Source: Pseudobacteriovorax antillogorgiicola (GTDB taxonomy: Bacteria; Bdellovibrionota_B; Oligoflexia; Oligoflexales; Oligoflexaceae). From it: a stretch of 64,000 nucleotides of DNA. A model generated the notes under the pieces. That model ran no database searches and was not told the origin of the DNA. It saw only the letters and a program-made list of their open reading frames with translations. The position numbers were made by a program, and so were the translations under genes. Of the stretch, positions 1 through 10,700 are shown piece by piece. The DNA is taken from the NCBI RefSeq assembly GCF_900177345.1, contig NZ_FWZT01000024.1:1-64000 (forward strand). The letters are read 5' to 3'. The number at the start of each line of letters is the position of its first letter. Position 1 is the first letter of the stretch.

Positions 1-247
1 TTTTGACAAACTCAAGTCAAGCTTTGAAGCCATGATCTGCTTAGCGCTTTGCGAGATCAGCTTTAGGAGAATCGATTCGTCAGACAGAGCCTAGTCTAGC
101 TGGATGAAGACGAGCGACACTGGATAGTATTTATCAAGGCATATCAGATGCTTGTATTGGAAACGTCAACAGACCCCGGAGCTACTCTCAATATTTCTAA
201 AGACTAAACCGATTCTAGGGAACCGTAAACCAAGTGAGAACTCCACG

Positions 248-1195
248 ATGCTCAAACTCATCTTGTCTGTGTTTCTAGCCACGAGTTTAACGTCCTCTTT
301 ATTCGGTGCTACACGATCCGAGCTGAAGCAGTACAAGGTCGACTGGAAGCCCCTACAAAAATATCCAAGAATGTATGACGAATATCATCAGATTTATCAG
401 GCTTCCAAAGATAGGCAGAGTATCGATGAGATGGCTAGGGCTTTAAACTTAGTGGAGCGAGTGCTTGAAAAGGAAGAGCAGTGGCTTGATGGCTATTGGC
501 TTGTTGGTAGCATCGCATTTCAACTTGGGTCTAGCTACACCCATGAGAAGGATTTGCCCGTTGCCCGTGAAATTTTCGTGAAAGGCCGTCATGCCACCGA
601 GCAGTGCCTTAAAAGAGATCCAAGTCACGTTCTTTGCAAACTATTTCTTGGGTCATCTCTCGGAAAAATCGGCACTATCGATGGTATTTTTGCATCCCTA
701 AAAAAGGCTCGGAAGATTCAAGACCTCTGGACCGATGTCGCCGAATCGGACGTGGACTATCGCTTTATGGAAAGCGTCACCATGCAGGGCTCCGTCAACT
801 ATGCCCTGGGCATCTTCTACCGACTGATTCCCGATATGCTCATCCTGGACTGGCTGTTCGACGTACGCGGTGATATCGACAAGAGTATTCGCTACCATCG
901 TCAGTCCATTGCCTACGACGGACCCAATGCTTGTAATGTTCTAATGTTATCAGTTTCACTCCTCTGTAAGGCGGATGGAGACTTCAAAAATTCAGAAGGG
1001 CGGGAGGGGCTTAAGCTTTTGTCGCAGGTGGAGTCCATAAAAACTGAGCATGCTACGCTCAGGGTTTGTGTAAAGGACGCCGGAAAGCTTAAAGCAAAGC
1101 CAAGTTTATCTTGTGGTTACGATACTTCGAAGCAACAAGATACCAGCCAGGACGCTTTCGAAAAGAGCCAGGATTCAGAACCAGTAGCCCATTAG
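248..1195 (+). CDS. Exported TPR-like helical repeat protein
   Basis: A 315-residue protein with an N-terminal Sec-type signal (hydrophobic stretch from about residue 3, ending near FGA). I chose ATG 248 because the in-frame ATG 96 bases upstream adds 32 residues with no signal-like character and no ribosome binding site. The body is alpha-helical with TPR-like hairpins; the stretch around residues 180-220 (ALGIFYRL, then GDIDKSIRYHRQSI) resembles the RMD/TatT-type TPR fold found in regulators of microtubule dynamics and TRAP-associated proteins. Paired cysteines in the mature part suggest periplasmic location. It stands alone; the next gene is 228 bases away. The exact function is not recognised. 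Confidence 0.7.
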   Translation: MLKLILSVFLATSLTSSLFGATRSELKQYKVDWKPLQKYPRMYDEYHQIYQASKDRQSIDEMARALNLVERVLEKEEQWLDGYWLVGSIAFQLGSSYTHEKDLPVAREIFVKGRHATEQCLKRDPSHVLCKLFLGSSLGKIGTIDGIFASLKKARKIQDLWTDVAESDVDYRFMESVTMQGSVNYALGIFYRLIPDMLILDWLFDVRGDIDKSIRYHRQSIAYDGPNACNVLMLSVSLLCKADGDFKNSEGREGLKLLSQVESIKTEHATLRVCVKDAGKLKAKPSLSCGYDTSKQQDTSQDAFEKSQDSEPVAH

Positions 1196-1351
1196 GTCAT
1201 AGCTTCACCATGAGAGCCTAAGCGTAAGTCTGAAATGACTAACCCTTAGACATTGAGAAAGAAGCCTCAGGCTAGTTCAGGGAAAATCCAAGCAAATTCC
1301 TCAGGTTAAAAATATTCTTATACTAATGATTTCAGGTAGTTAAAAGATATT

Positions 1352-1370
1352 GAAAATAATTCTCATAATT
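1352..1370 (+). promoter_or_regulatory. Fur-box-like site upstream of bfd
   Basis: By eye this 19-base stretch matches the classical Fur box (GATAATGATAATCATTATC) at 13 of 19 positions and sits in an AT-rich region 54 bases before the bfd start. Bfd genes are commonly iron-repressed, so Fur control is a reasonable inference. The promoter itself was not resolved. Confidence 0.5.
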
Positions 1371-1423
1371 ACTATTATAGATACCGATAGGGGTGAAGTA
1401 AGCCCTGACTGAGGAGTTTTTCA

Positions 1424-1609
1424 ATGTATATCTGCTTGTGCCATGGTGTGACCGATTCCAAGATTCGCTCCCTATTAGAGGCCGGAGCATCGATCAAAGA
1501 TATCCAAAAAAATTGCCACGCCGGCACCGATTGTGGTGCATGTATCAATTCGATTCAAAAACTCAAGAAATCGAAGAACCCACTCGATAACGGCTGTCCT
1601 GAATGCTAA
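1424..1609 (+). CDS. bfd: Bacterioferritin-associated ferredoxin (BFD-like [2Fe-2S] protein)
   Basis: A 61-residue protein matching the Bfd family in length and ligand pattern: C4 and C6 near the N terminus, then C37 and C40 in the DCGAC motif, closely matching the C4/C6/C38/C41 set of E. coli Bfd. Bfd binds bacterioferritin and delivers electrons that release stored iron as Fe(II). It is cytoplasmic. The gene has its own AT-rich upstream region with a Fur-like box and is followed by a hairpin. An extra CPEC pair at the extreme C terminus is not part of the usual cluster and may be incidental. No bacterioferritin gene lies within the window. Confidence 0.88.
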   Translation: MYICLCHGVTDSKIRSLLEAGASIKDIQKNCHAGTDCGACINSIQKLKKSKNPLDNGCPEC

Positions 1610-1610
1610 A

Positions 1611-1638
1611 AAGCAGCAGTTCTTGCGACCTGCTGCTT
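1611..1638. terminator. Bidirectional terminator between bfd and the nuclease gene
   Basis: Perfect 9-bp inverted repeat AAGCAGCAG/CTGCTGCTT with a 10-base loop. Read on the minus strand it runs into five T residues, so it serves the nuclease gene ending at 1697 best. On the plus strand it directly follows the bfd stop codon but has only a weak T-tract. Confidence 0.65.
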
Positions 1639-1696
1639 GTATAAGTTGTTATCGTGACAATGTTTTTTGCCCAGGGAAACTCCCTGGACTCAAAAC

Positions 1697-4279
1697 CTAA
1701 TCAAACGTAAAACGTGAAATTACCGGATCATGGTCAGCAACCTGCCCCATGAAATCTGTATTGATATGCAAGGCGTCAACTTCAGGTTGTCGCCTTAGAA
1801 GTGCTGGACTCACCAAGATAAAGTCGAGAGGCTGAGAGTTGCCACCGTAGTTGTAAGTGTAGACATCGTTGGGCTGAATAATCGGCTCACCGTTGGCTTT
1901 CTTGACGTTAGCTAGGTTCTTCAGAGCCCCGCCACCTTCAAGAACCTGCATCGCACGCGACTCATTAAAATCGTTAAAGTCACCTGTGACAATGACATTA
2001 GCATTTTTATCGCTACGCAGGATCAGCTCTACGAAATCGTTTACCACATCTGCGATCTTCGATCGACGATCAGAAGAACCCAAAACTGGCGGCTGGTCTG
2101 CAGACCAGAGTGAGGTGTCGCCACCCTTAGAGTTAAAGTGGTTACCAATCACGAAAATCCGCTCGCCTTTAAATGTGAATTCAGCTACCAGCGGTCGTCT
2201 AGTACCTTCAAGTTCCTCGTGATTCAAGCGACCTGGGTTCTGTAACAACGAACCATCAGCTGCGAGATAGCTATTAGAGATCGGTCCTGGCTCTCCTTTT
2301 GGATTAAAGCCAACCCGAAGGCTGTTGTAAATCATCGCCACGCGAATGTTTCCGCCTGGCTCACCACCCTCCTGGTTCTTTACTGGATCAACGTTAACAA
2401 ACTTGTATTCAGCAGGATTGGGACAATCACGGATATTGGTAATAAGATCCATAAGCGTCTTTTCCGCAACCGTATCGTCAGTACCAGGCTTGTAGAGATT
2501 GCTATTGGTATAACCAAATGCACCATCATCATCCTGAATCTCAACAAGGTTGATAATATCAGGACAGTGCAAATTATAGGCAATCGTACGGCCGAGACGA
2601 TCAAAACGGAAGGCATCCTTACCAGCTGTTAGGTTTTCTACATTGAATGTTGCTACTGTGAGCTTGTCCTCTTCAGGAGCTAATTTTGATTGAGGCTTTT
2701 GCTCTGGAGTTGGTGGCGTTGAGTCTTGAGTTCCTTCGAATTGTCCAGTAACGAAGAAAGTATACTCACCACCCCCGAATAGATTCTTCTCGTAACCAAA
2801 AACCCCTTCAAGATCATGCTTCATCATGTCGCCAACTTCAAAAACTTTTGAGGAGGTAACTTTCGGAGCAAGGTGATGATCAACGATACGGATGATCTCG
2901 GGGTTGTAATCAAACTCAAGGTTATCAATCATCAAACCACCGACTGGTGTTTTTTGCTCTTCGTTAGCCGTCCCTTCAGCAACAACGAATACAGAGATAT
3001 AGCCCTTGGGTCGGCCCTCTTCACTAACGTCTTTTTTGCCACCAGCAAAGCCAACCACCCGCGGAGACTTCACTACGATCTTCATGCCTTCCAAACTTTC
3101 CCAGAAATCGATACCGTCTTCCAAATTTAGGGCTGGTTTGCGGTTAATGTTTCCAAAGTAAGTCGAAATACGCTTGTTGGGGATATTCACTAGTGAATCA
3201 CCGCCAAGAACCACTGGCTCAATTGTGTAAGGAGTTGGTGTCGGAATCACATCGACAGACTGAACCTTGCGAATGCCCGTTCGAGAGAGACCTTCGTTCA
3301 TAGCGAGCTCTTCGTAAACCGTGCCTTTAACCCTGATCAGGCTACCAACTTCTACGTCAGCTAGAGATCCATAGCCGAGATCCAGATAGATACCCTCAGA
3401 ACTTCGCGGGTCGTCGTCGGGAGTCACTGATTGGATATAAGCTTCCTTGCGGCCTTTATGAAAGCCGTCTTTTACAGTTCCAAGGACAGTAACAACCCCT
3501 TCGACAGTAACGATATGGCCAAGAAGTTCAGACATGTGGCTGATACCCTGCACCTTCGAAATAGGTGTAATGCCCGAAATTTCAGACTTCTCGTCGATAA
3601 TCACCCTTGAACGGATGGTATCGAAAGGCTTCATCACTTGGATCTTAGCGAGATAGTTGGTCAGAGCTTGCTCTAGATTAGCAGTCTTAGTCTCTTCTCT
3701 AAACGAGCGACTCATGCCATGAGCAAACCAGTAGCCAGGGAATGTTCGATAGTTGGTTGCGTCAATCGCAACCCGGTAGTAGCGACTGTCTTGGATCTCG
3801 TCACCATTCTCGGTGGACAAGTAGATGAAGCGATCAGGAAAGCCACCGACCATTCGAAAACTGTAGTGCATTCCCGCAACATGAAGTTCATGGCGTTGCA
3901 TCTCCAACGTTCGACTGACAATGAAGTCCTTAATGGCAGAACCCTTCATCGTCCCTAGCTTGTATTCTTTCCAACGAGGCTTTGAAGCATCCATCAAGCT
4001 CAGAACTCGTCGGGTAGTGAGTTCTGGTTCCATACCTGGTTCGATCAGCGTATAGGCCTGATCCAAGAGGTTGCTACTGGGAACAAAGGCAAAATCCAGG
4101 TCGTATTCTTTTTGAAGGGCAGTGGCGAACAGATTACCTACACTACTGGACTGCTCGTAACGACCTTCTGAACTCACCAACAACTCGTTGTTGGTGTTCA
4201 CGCCAGGATCTTCAACGCACGCACTCAAACTGCAAATAGCACCAAGAGCGATGATGACTTGTGAGAACTTAGAAACCAT
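1697..4279 (-). CDS. ExeM-type extracellular endonuclease/exonuclease/phosphatase-family lipoprotein
   Basis: An 860-residue lipoprotein (lipobox LSAC, Cys21). I start at ATG 4279, preceded by a purine-rich AAAGGAAA, rather than the ATG seven codons upstream. Residues about 200-500 include an OB-fold-like segment (GHIVTVEGVV) typical of ExeM/NucH-type nucleases. The C-terminal 320 residues are an endonuclease/exonuclease/phosphatase domain with the expected signatures: NVENL near 545, LVEIQ, GDFND near 766 and a terminal DHDPV near 848, which carry the metal-binding and catalytic Asp, Glu, Asn and His. It probably degrades extracellular DNA, for nutrient use or biofilm remodelling. It lies 33 bases after the anchor J lipoprotein gene on the same strand, so the two are probably co-transcribed. 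Confidence 0.85.
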   Translation of the reverse strand: MVSKFSQVIIALGAICSLSACVEDPGVNTNNELLVSSEGRYEQSSSVGNLFATALQKEYDLDFAFVPSSNLLDQAYTLIEPGMEPELTTRRVLSLMDASKPRWKEYKLGTMKGSAIKDFIVSRTLEMQRHELHVAGMHYSFRMVGGFPDRFIYLSTENGDEIQDSRYYRVAIDATNYRTFPGYWFAHGMSRSFREETKTANLEQALTNYLAKIQVMKPFDTIRSRVIIDEKSEISGITPISKVQGISHMSELLGHIVTVEGVVTVLGTVKDGFHKGRKEAYIQSVTPDDDPRSSEGIYLDLGYGSLADVEVGSLIRVKGTVYEELAMNEGLSRTGIRKVQSVDVIPTPTPYTIEPVVLGGDSLVNIPNKRISTYFGNINRKPALNLEDGIDFWESLEGMKIVVKSPRVVGFAGGKKDVSEEGRPKGYISVFVVAEGTANEEQKTPVGGLMIDNLEFDYNPEIIRIVDHHLAPKVTSSKVFEVGDMMKHDLEGVFGYEKNLFGGGEYTFFVTGQFEGTQDSTPPTPEQKPQSKLAPEEDKLTVATFNVENLTAGKDAFRFDRLGRTIAYNLHCPDIINLVEIQDDDGAFGYTNSNLYKPGTDDTVAEKTLMDLITNIRDCPNPAEYKFVNVDPVKNQEGGEPGGNIRVAMIYNSLRVGFNPKGEPGPISNSYLAADGSLLQNPGRLNHEELEGTRRPLVAEFTFKGERIFVIGNHFNSKGGDTSLWSADQPPVLGSSDRRSKIADVVNDFVELILRSDKNANVIVTGDFNDFNESRAMQVLEGGGALKNLANVKKANGEPIIQPNDVYTYNYGGNSQPLDFILVSPALLRRQPEVDALHINTDFMGQVADHDPVISRFTFD

Positions 4280-4312
4280 AACTTGTTTCCTTTCCATCAT
4301 GATTTGTCGCGC

Positions 4313-5845
4313 CTACTCTGATACCAAAATCTCGGCCACAGCCCAGCTGATGGATGCTTTCGATGTTCCTTCGTATTCGAAGCCAATCACAATGGTATCG
4401 CCAATAAATTTTTTCAAAGGAATCTTTCCAGACACAACGAACTTATCCACTTCGGGGGAATTTCCTCTTATGTTAAGCAGCTCCCAAGTTACGGCAGGAT
4501 CTTCTGGGTCACCCTTGTAATTGTTGGAGACCTTAACTTTTAGATTGCTTAGTGGATTGTTATTCAAAAACTTGATTCTATCCACAATCTGTAAATAAGG
4601 GTCCTTCGCATTGCTTAAATCAATCACTGGGCTAATAAGCCAATCATGATTGTCACCAGAGTTATCGTTAAACCCAGACATGCTCAAGCCGACTGGTCGA
4701 TTGCCATCATTTTTGTCCTTGTAGGCACGCCAAACATATTTACCTTTAAGACTAATCTCTTTGAAGCCTAGGTCAGCAACCGAGCCTTCGAGGGCCTTGT
4801 AGTAAATCTCACCTGCTCCTGGTGTGAGGCGCTTGACAAACGTTTTGTTCGGTGCAGGAGTTTCACCATTCCCGTTATCACCACCCTTTGAGCCATCAGC
4901 TAACTTCAATGGAATCGGAGTAAAATCCCCCTTGCCCACACCTTTCACACGCAGCCACTCGATCTCCCAAGTCGGTTGGTGAGATTGCGGTGCAACGTAG
5001 TGGAACGCGATCGCGATTTTCTTGCCAATGTAGCTATCAAGGGAAATCTCTTCTGAGTTCTTCCACTGCCAGTTTTGGCCGCCTGCTTCTGGTTTTTCTT
5101 CTACCGGGATCACATCCCAATCAGCAGCTGTGGGGTCACCACCTGTAAAATTGGTGGAAATCTTCAGCTCTAGGCCGTCCCACGTAGAAAGGAAGCCCAC
5201 AGCTTGACGGAATGTCATCGCAGGATCAATGATACCAGTTAGATCTAGGACTGGTGAAATGAGCCATGCTTCCACATCAGTTTTCTGGCCAAAGGCCGTA
5301 ACTTTTGCGTAACCACCAGCGTCACCCTTCCACTCAACACTGCTTTTTACAGTCACGTTGCTGAAGCCACCTAAGCTCTGACCGTTAAACTCTTCGGCAA
5401 AAAGGTCCCGAAAGAAAGCCAGATTTAGGGATTGAAGGACTTCGCCACGGAAGAAGTCAATAAGGTCGCGAAAACTATCGTTGTCCTTATCTTGAAACCC
5501 TGCGTTTTGATTCGAGAGGGCATTCACCCGCACTGAAAGCATCGCTGCGGCTGCATCACTCTCAAGATCATCCTTCAAGCGATAAAGTGCTACTTTGATC
5601 CAATGAAGGTGATCTTCTACCATCTGCTTTTCCTGTTCTCTCACACTAGAGAGTAGGTAGCCTTGGTTGATATCTTGCTCATATATACCCACACGGCGAA
5701 TACCTTCCTGAACAAGTGCGAGCTTCTCTGGATCTTGGCTCACATTCGACTGATTATCATCATCGGACGATGAGCAGGACACACTGCTCAAAAGTCCTGC
5801 TGTTATAAACAAACTTACTGTTAGTCGCTTAATTAGGGTGTTCAT
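4313..5845 (-). CDS. Lipoprotein with two choice-of-anchor J domains
   Basis: A 510-residue lipoprotein with lipobox at Cys24 and a Ser/Asp-rich linker. After a helical region (about 40-140) there are two related beta-sandwich modules. The first, near 160-300, contains AWLISPVLDLTG; the second, near 360-505, contains DWLISPVIDLSN. Both continue into a 'kv(s)nnf/y.GDP..a.W' strand pattern characteristic of choice-of-anchor J (MAM-like, carbohydrate-binding-fold) domains. Such domains bind surface ligands. Co-orientation with the ExeM-like nuclease suggests a cell-surface assembly that captures and degrades polymer. No catalytic residues are seen. Confidence 0.75.
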   Translation of the reverse strand: MNTLIKRLTVSLFITAGLLSSVSCSSSDDDNQSNVSQDPEKLALVQEGIRRVGIYEQDINQGYLLSSVREQEKQMVEDHLHWIKVALYRLKDDLESDAAAAMLSVRVNALSNQNAGFQDKDNDSFRDLIDFFRGEVLQSLNLAFFRDLFAEEFNGQSLGGFSNVTVKSSVEWKGDAGGYAKVTAFGQKTDVEAWLISPVLDLTGIIDPAMTFRQAVGFLSTWDGLELKISTNFTGGDPTAADWDVIPVEEKPEAGGQNWQWKNSEEISLDSYIGKKIAIAFHYVAPQSHQPTWEIEWLRVKGVGKGDFTPIPLKLADGSKGGDNGNGETPAPNKTFVKRLTPGAGEIYYKALEGSVADLGFKEISLKGKYVWRAYKDKNDGNRPVGLSMSGFNDNSGDNHDWLISPVIDLSNAKDPYLQIVDRIKFLNNNPLSNLKVKVSNNYKGDPEDPAVTWELLNIRGNSPEVDKFVVSGKIPLKKFIGDTIVIGFEYEGTSKASISWAVAEILVSE

Positions 5846-5892
5846 AGTCTAAGCCCTTATGTGGTCCCTAAAAGTTATCAATGGCGATACAC

Positions 5893-5925
5893 AAAAAAAA
5901 TGCTGCTAAATAAAATAGCAGCATT
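5893..5925 (-). terminator. Rho-independent terminator of the outer-membrane barrel gene
   Basis: On the minus strand a perfect 10-bp stem AATGCTGCTA/TAGCAGCATT with a 7-base loop is followed by eight T residues. It lies just after the stop of the 5932-7332 gene, so the downstream lipoprotein-nuclease pair should have its own promoter in 5846-5892 or depend on read-through. Confidence 0.85.
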
Positions 5926-5931
5926 GTTGTC

Positions 5932-7332
5932 TTAATCTAATGAGTAAATCAATTCGACAGTAAAGCGCGAAAGCTTCTTGTTCCGTTCGACAAGATTGTC
6001 ATCTTCTCGCAGATCTGACTTGTTTCCAAAAACCTTGTTTTGGGCCACAAGATACTCGTACTCTGGTACGATCGTGTAATCGCCACGCTTAATTTTAAAG
6101 CCAGCACCAAACATTTTAAGGCCGCCATGACCCTCGGTACGGTCTGCAGAACGAAGGCGGTGAACCGACTCTTCTTCCCAGAACACAAAGTGTTCGCCAA
6201 GGGTCTTATAAGATACGTATGGAGTTAGACCACCAAAAACATCATAGGATGCCTTGATGCCGTATGCGTAGTCATCTTTACCTAGCCAATCTTGAGGTTC
6301 TAGGTTGTCGTCAACGTAGATACCCCGGTCGTTCAGAGGTGGGTTCCAGTTGCGGAACCAACTGGCATCGTATGGAATGTCATAGGCATTGTCACCAGCT
6401 TTCGAGTATCCAGCTTCTAAATCTAGAGCAAATCGACCAAATTTTTGGCCAACTTGGATGTTACCAGCAGCTTCAAGGAGAGCACCTGTCTCTTTGGCTT
6501 CTTCATGGGCTACGTACTTGACAATAACGGTGGTATCGTCTGTGACGAAGTCAACGCCGACCTTAAATCCGGTGTCATTCTTGGCACTCCAGCTGTCCGC
6601 TGTAGCTTGAGCATCGAGTTGGAAATTTTCGTCGTTCGGATAGTAGTACCGCGCAGATCCGTATCCAAAAGTGAGAGTCAATGATTTGAGCGGTTGATAC
6701 TTCACATCAAGACCAGGAAGAGTCTTGACGCGAATACCTTCAAAATCAGAATCATCGTCTGCGGTTGGGTCGGACGCAGGAATCTGATCAAAAAGATCTT
6801 CGAAGTAGTAGATGCGAGTCACGTCGTTCGTGTAGAACTCGTTACCGACTTCGCCGTTGAAGTTGAATGGGTAATAAGTGATCGCCCATTCGTCGTTCGG
6901 CTTATAGCTAATGAATGAATAATCAGAATCGGTATCCGGGCCGAAGGACATCCCACCGCCATCATTAAGACGCCAGTCTGCATCGAGCTGAATCTCGAAA
7001 TCATAAAGCTGGTGATTCATGATCAATTCTAGCTTGGATGTCTTATTTTCTTCGGGGTTTTTCTTGGGGTCAGTATTAAAACGGAGGCGAAAGAAGGAGT
7101 CGTCGGATGGGTGGTACTTAAACGCTGCTTGAACTTCAGTATCTTCTCCCAATTCGGTGCCTTCTGAGGAGCTATGAACCCTTTGTTTGTATTTCACAAA
7201 CTCAAGATAGGCTTTGGACTCTGGTTTCTTGTCAAAGCCAACACTACTTTCCACTGGAACAGTGGCAAATGCTGGGGCACCCAATACCAGGGCGCTAAGG
7301 GTCATGACGGAAGACTTGCTCGCTAACTTCAT
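5932..7332 (-). CDS. Outer-membrane beta-barrel protein (porin-like)
   Basis: A 466-residue protein with a clear Sec signal peptide (cleavage near AFA at about residue 23). The mature part is a run of alternating amphipathic strands rich in aromatic residues, with Asp-rich loops such as DPTADDDSDFEG, as in porins and alginate-export-like barrels. The C terminus (FTVELIYSLD) is strand-like but lacks the classical terminal Phe. Acidic loops may bind cations, though the substrate cannot be told from sequence. It is a single-gene transcript, bounded by a strong terminator and a long AT-rich upstream region. It may supply the nucleotides or phosphate released by the neighbouring nuclease; that link is inference. 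Confidence 0.7.
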   Translation of the reverse strand: MKLASKSSVMTLSALVLGAPAFATVPVESSVGFDKKPESKAYLEFVKYKQRVHSSSEGTELGEDTEVQAAFKYHPSDDSFFRLRFNTDPKKNPEENKTSKLELIMNHQLYDFEIQLDADWRLNDGGGMSFGPDTDSDYSFISYKPNDEWAITYYPFNFNGEVGNEFYTNDVTRIYYFEDLFDQIPASDPTADDDSDFEGIRVKTLPGLDVKYQPLKSLTLTFGYGSARYYYPNDENFQLDAQATADSWSAKNDTGFKVGVDFVTDDTTVIVKYVAHEEAKETGALLEAAGNIQVGQKFGRFALDLEAGYSKAGDNAYDIPYDASWFRNWNPPLNDRGIYVDDNLEPQDWLGKDDYAYGIKASYDVFGGLTPYVSYKTLGEHFVFWEEESVHRLRSADRTEGHGGLKMFGAGFKIKRGDYTIVPEYEYLVAQNKVFGNKSDLREDDNLVERNKKLSRFTVELIYSLD

Positions 7333-7778
7333 TGGACGTTCACCTTAACAATCGTTGATTGGAACTTTGGTCTTGGCAATAGGGAGATACCCCAGACCAA
7401 AGACCTTATGCGCCAAAAAGGTACGCAATAGGGTATTAGAGGTGTAGTATAATCTATATAAAAATTCAATATTCTTTATAAGATTTTTATATTTATTCAT
7501 TCAGTTTTTGGGAATTAGCTAAGAATTCCTTTTGCATAGATCCAACCAAAATGATAAGCTATTGTTTTTATTATAGAATAATTTAAGAAGTGACTAAACT
7601 CGTCACCTAATTCAAACTGGCTAAGATGCTCGGCAAGAAATGCCTGTGGAATCAGCGGCTCGTGATAACACCCATGCACAGACATTCCCGTAACACTTAT
7701 TGTTTCCCAAGCGCAGAAAACATTTCCAATAAAGCGTAAACCTTATATATAGGTTTGGACTTAACATAAGGAGATATT
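7333..7778. other. Divergent AT-rich intergenic region with two inverted repeats
   Basis: This 446-base region separates the minus-strand barrel gene from the plus-strand subtilase gene and must hold both promoters. A perfect 9-bp inverted repeat (CTTTGGTCT at 7365-7373, AGACCAAAG at 7394-7402) lies in the presumed leader of the barrel gene. A second inverted repeat, AAACCT-7 bases-AGGTTT (7738-7756), lies just before the ribosome binding site of the subtilase gene. No convincing ORF or named regulatory motif was found. Confidence 0.5.
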
Positions 7779-10700
7779 GTGAAGGCGATAATAATATTTT
7801 TAAATTTCTTTTTAATGATTTCATGCTCACAGAAGTCTCCAGAACATCGTCGCCTTGACAAGCCCCATGACCAAACTTCGTTGATCACCCTTGTGAACAA
7901 TTGCCAGGGAAGCTGTGAGCAGAGTTTCGTAAGCAGCCACCAAGATCTTCCCGGAGGAATCTTATCCGTGGAGACTTTGATTCCAGAGACGAACGATGGT
8001 AGCAGCCTCTTACATGTTCGGTTGAAGGAGCCTTCCCGCCTGGAAGATTCCTTAGTGTGGCTCGAAAAGGAACAAGGCATTGCCTTTGCTGCACCTAACT
8101 ATATCTACGAGACACAGCGTGAAGACCAGGAGTTTCCCAGCAGCGGCAATCGCGATCACTTAAATGCTATTGATGGCTACAAAGCTCGGATCATAGAACC
8201 AGGGGACTCATCCGTATTAATAGCAGTGACCGATGATGGCTTCGACCTCGATCATGAGGATTTGCAAGACTCATTCTACATCAACCCTGGAGAAGATGGG
8301 TTTGACGCCAACGGTTATAGTAAGCGTAACAATGGCATTGATGACGATAATAATGGCTTGGTTGACGACTATCAAGGCTGGGATTTTACCGGTGCTGGTG
8401 ACAACGATCCACGGCCCACATCAAGCGATTATCATGGCACTCATATCGCAGGAATTATCGCTGCCCGTGTCGATCAAGACAATGCAGCGGAAGGACTCGC
8501 GCCAGGGCTACGAGTCTTGCCCATTCGCTTCTCAGGTGACGGTCAATGGAGTTCGGTACGCGTGGTTCGCTCTTATCAATACGCTGCCGATATGGGAGCC
8601 AAGATCATCAATACCAGTTACTCTATCGACCAATACGCCGATGATATTGTTTACCAAACCATTCTTGATTCCATGTACGATCGAGGCTTGTTGATTTTTA
8701 ATTCCGCTGGCAATCGAGGAATCCGAAATCCATCGCGACAGAAATTTGAGAAGCTTATCCTAGTTGGCAACACCTACGCGAAGTCCTCTCGTCAAGACGA
8801 GATAAACCCCAACTCTAACTATGGAGTGGGAATTGATATCTACGCACCAGGGGATGTTTATTCCACCCTACCCGGCAATCGCTACGGCACCCGTACTGGC
8901 ACCAGTATGGCAACTCCCATTGCAGCCTCAGTTGCAGGGATGATCTGGTCCCAAAACCCGACCTGGACCCGTGAGCAAGTCGTTGCTCAGCTTTTCGGCA
9001 CTACCGACTCCCTTGCAGAAAAAAATGTCAATAAGGCTCTCTACACAGGCCACGGCAGAGTCAATGCTAGACGAGCCCTTGAAGGTGACGTTTCGTTACC
9101 CGAAGTTGAGCTGGTTTCAAACTTGATCCCTGAATCTAGCGGAGACATTCTAGTTCGTGTAAAAGGCTTGATCGACCCTCGATTTATCAATAACCATTTC
9201 ATCGTTGTGGTTAATGAGAATGGTGATCGGATTGATATAGATTGGCAGAACGAGTATGCTGTTGGCTCTAATATTCTTCGGCTTAAAATTCGCAGCCCAA
9301 AACTTGGTCGCTATCGATTCATTCTATCAAAAGCGATAGAAAACCCCCTAGGAACACGAATATCGGAAAGCACACAACGATTTGAATTTCAGCTTGTCAG
9401 CGATCGTGAAGCTCTACCAGTTATCAATCGTTTCGAGCTAGAGTCATTAGCGGTTCCCCTTGGTCGATCGCTCGGTATAGAAGTTGATATGGTTCCCAGA
9501 GGCGCACCACTAGCTAAGTTAGGCCTAAAAGTTCGCCAGATAGCCAGCGATCAGGTTTTGAACTTGGAAGGCTACCTCGCTCTGAACCAAGAGATTCAGC
9601 GAGTCAACATTCAGACATTTTACCCTAGCCTTGACGCTGGATCATACGAAATCCAGTCAGCCTACCTGGAAGACGATTACGGCCAGGCCTTTACCATCCC
9701 CAACGAGGTTTTTGCCCTCTCGAATCGGTTTTCAATCTTGGGGGAGGGAGAGTATGACTTAGTTCAATCACCAGTTTCCCAGATCATCCTACCCGAGGTT
9801 GCCCAGGGGGGGACCATACTTCCTTTGACACTCAACCTCGATCCAAATACCAAAATACAGTCTGCGTTTGCTGAGTTACGTGGTGTAGAAACTCTCAATG
9901 CCATCAGAAGTGAGGAATACCAATTTTTAAACGGGAACACCCTACAGATCAATATTACACTTGGCGAGATCACTGTGCGAGAGGATTACTATATCTCAAA
10001 AATCATATTAACTCTCGACAATGGTGAGACCAAGGCTCTGTTAGGACGCCCTGGCAAGGCATTCTTCAACGATTCGAAACTCAGAAACCAGCTCATCTAC
10101 ATCGTTGATGACTTAGAATCCGACATTGCCAGGCCTGTGATCGATGATATTCAAATCATTGGTCAAGATCTGAGCAGTCGTGATGTCGAAGTCTTGGTTC
10201 ACGCGCGAGACGACCAAGATGATATCACCGATGTTCAAGTGGTGCTAAGCAACAGCTTCTTGCTTGTCAATTCTACGTCTTTTGAAGAAGTGGCACCTGG
10301 AAAATATAGTGTAACAATAGAAATGCCTGAATGGTCTCAAGACGGATACTACCAAGTTTTTAAAGCCTCTGTAACAGATGGTTCAGGCAACGCTCGGATT
10401 CTTTCCCGTGGCCCCGAAGAGTCAAACTTTTTCCAAGACACTGATATCCCAGTCGAGAGCATCTCATTACTTGGCGCTAGCAGTCAGGATTACAAGAGTC
10501 CCGAAGTTGTGGGGTTGATCTTAAGCTCGAAAAACCCTGATATGATAACCGCAGATATATTCATTCGAGATCAATCTCCCATCAATTGGGTGGATCTCGC
10601 TTTAGTAGATAGTTTCAATCGTCGAGTTTATGTGGCCCCAAGCTCATTTTCGCAGACGGGGCGCCGGATTTCACTAGTGATTCCTGTGGATGATAGTTCT

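Noticed and set aside
1671-1687. CCAGGGA-AAC-TCCCTGG hairpin after the nuclease gene
   Set aside because: Followed by A residues on the minus strand and preceded by T residues on the plus strand, so not a canonical terminator; the stronger hairpin at 1611-1638 fits better.
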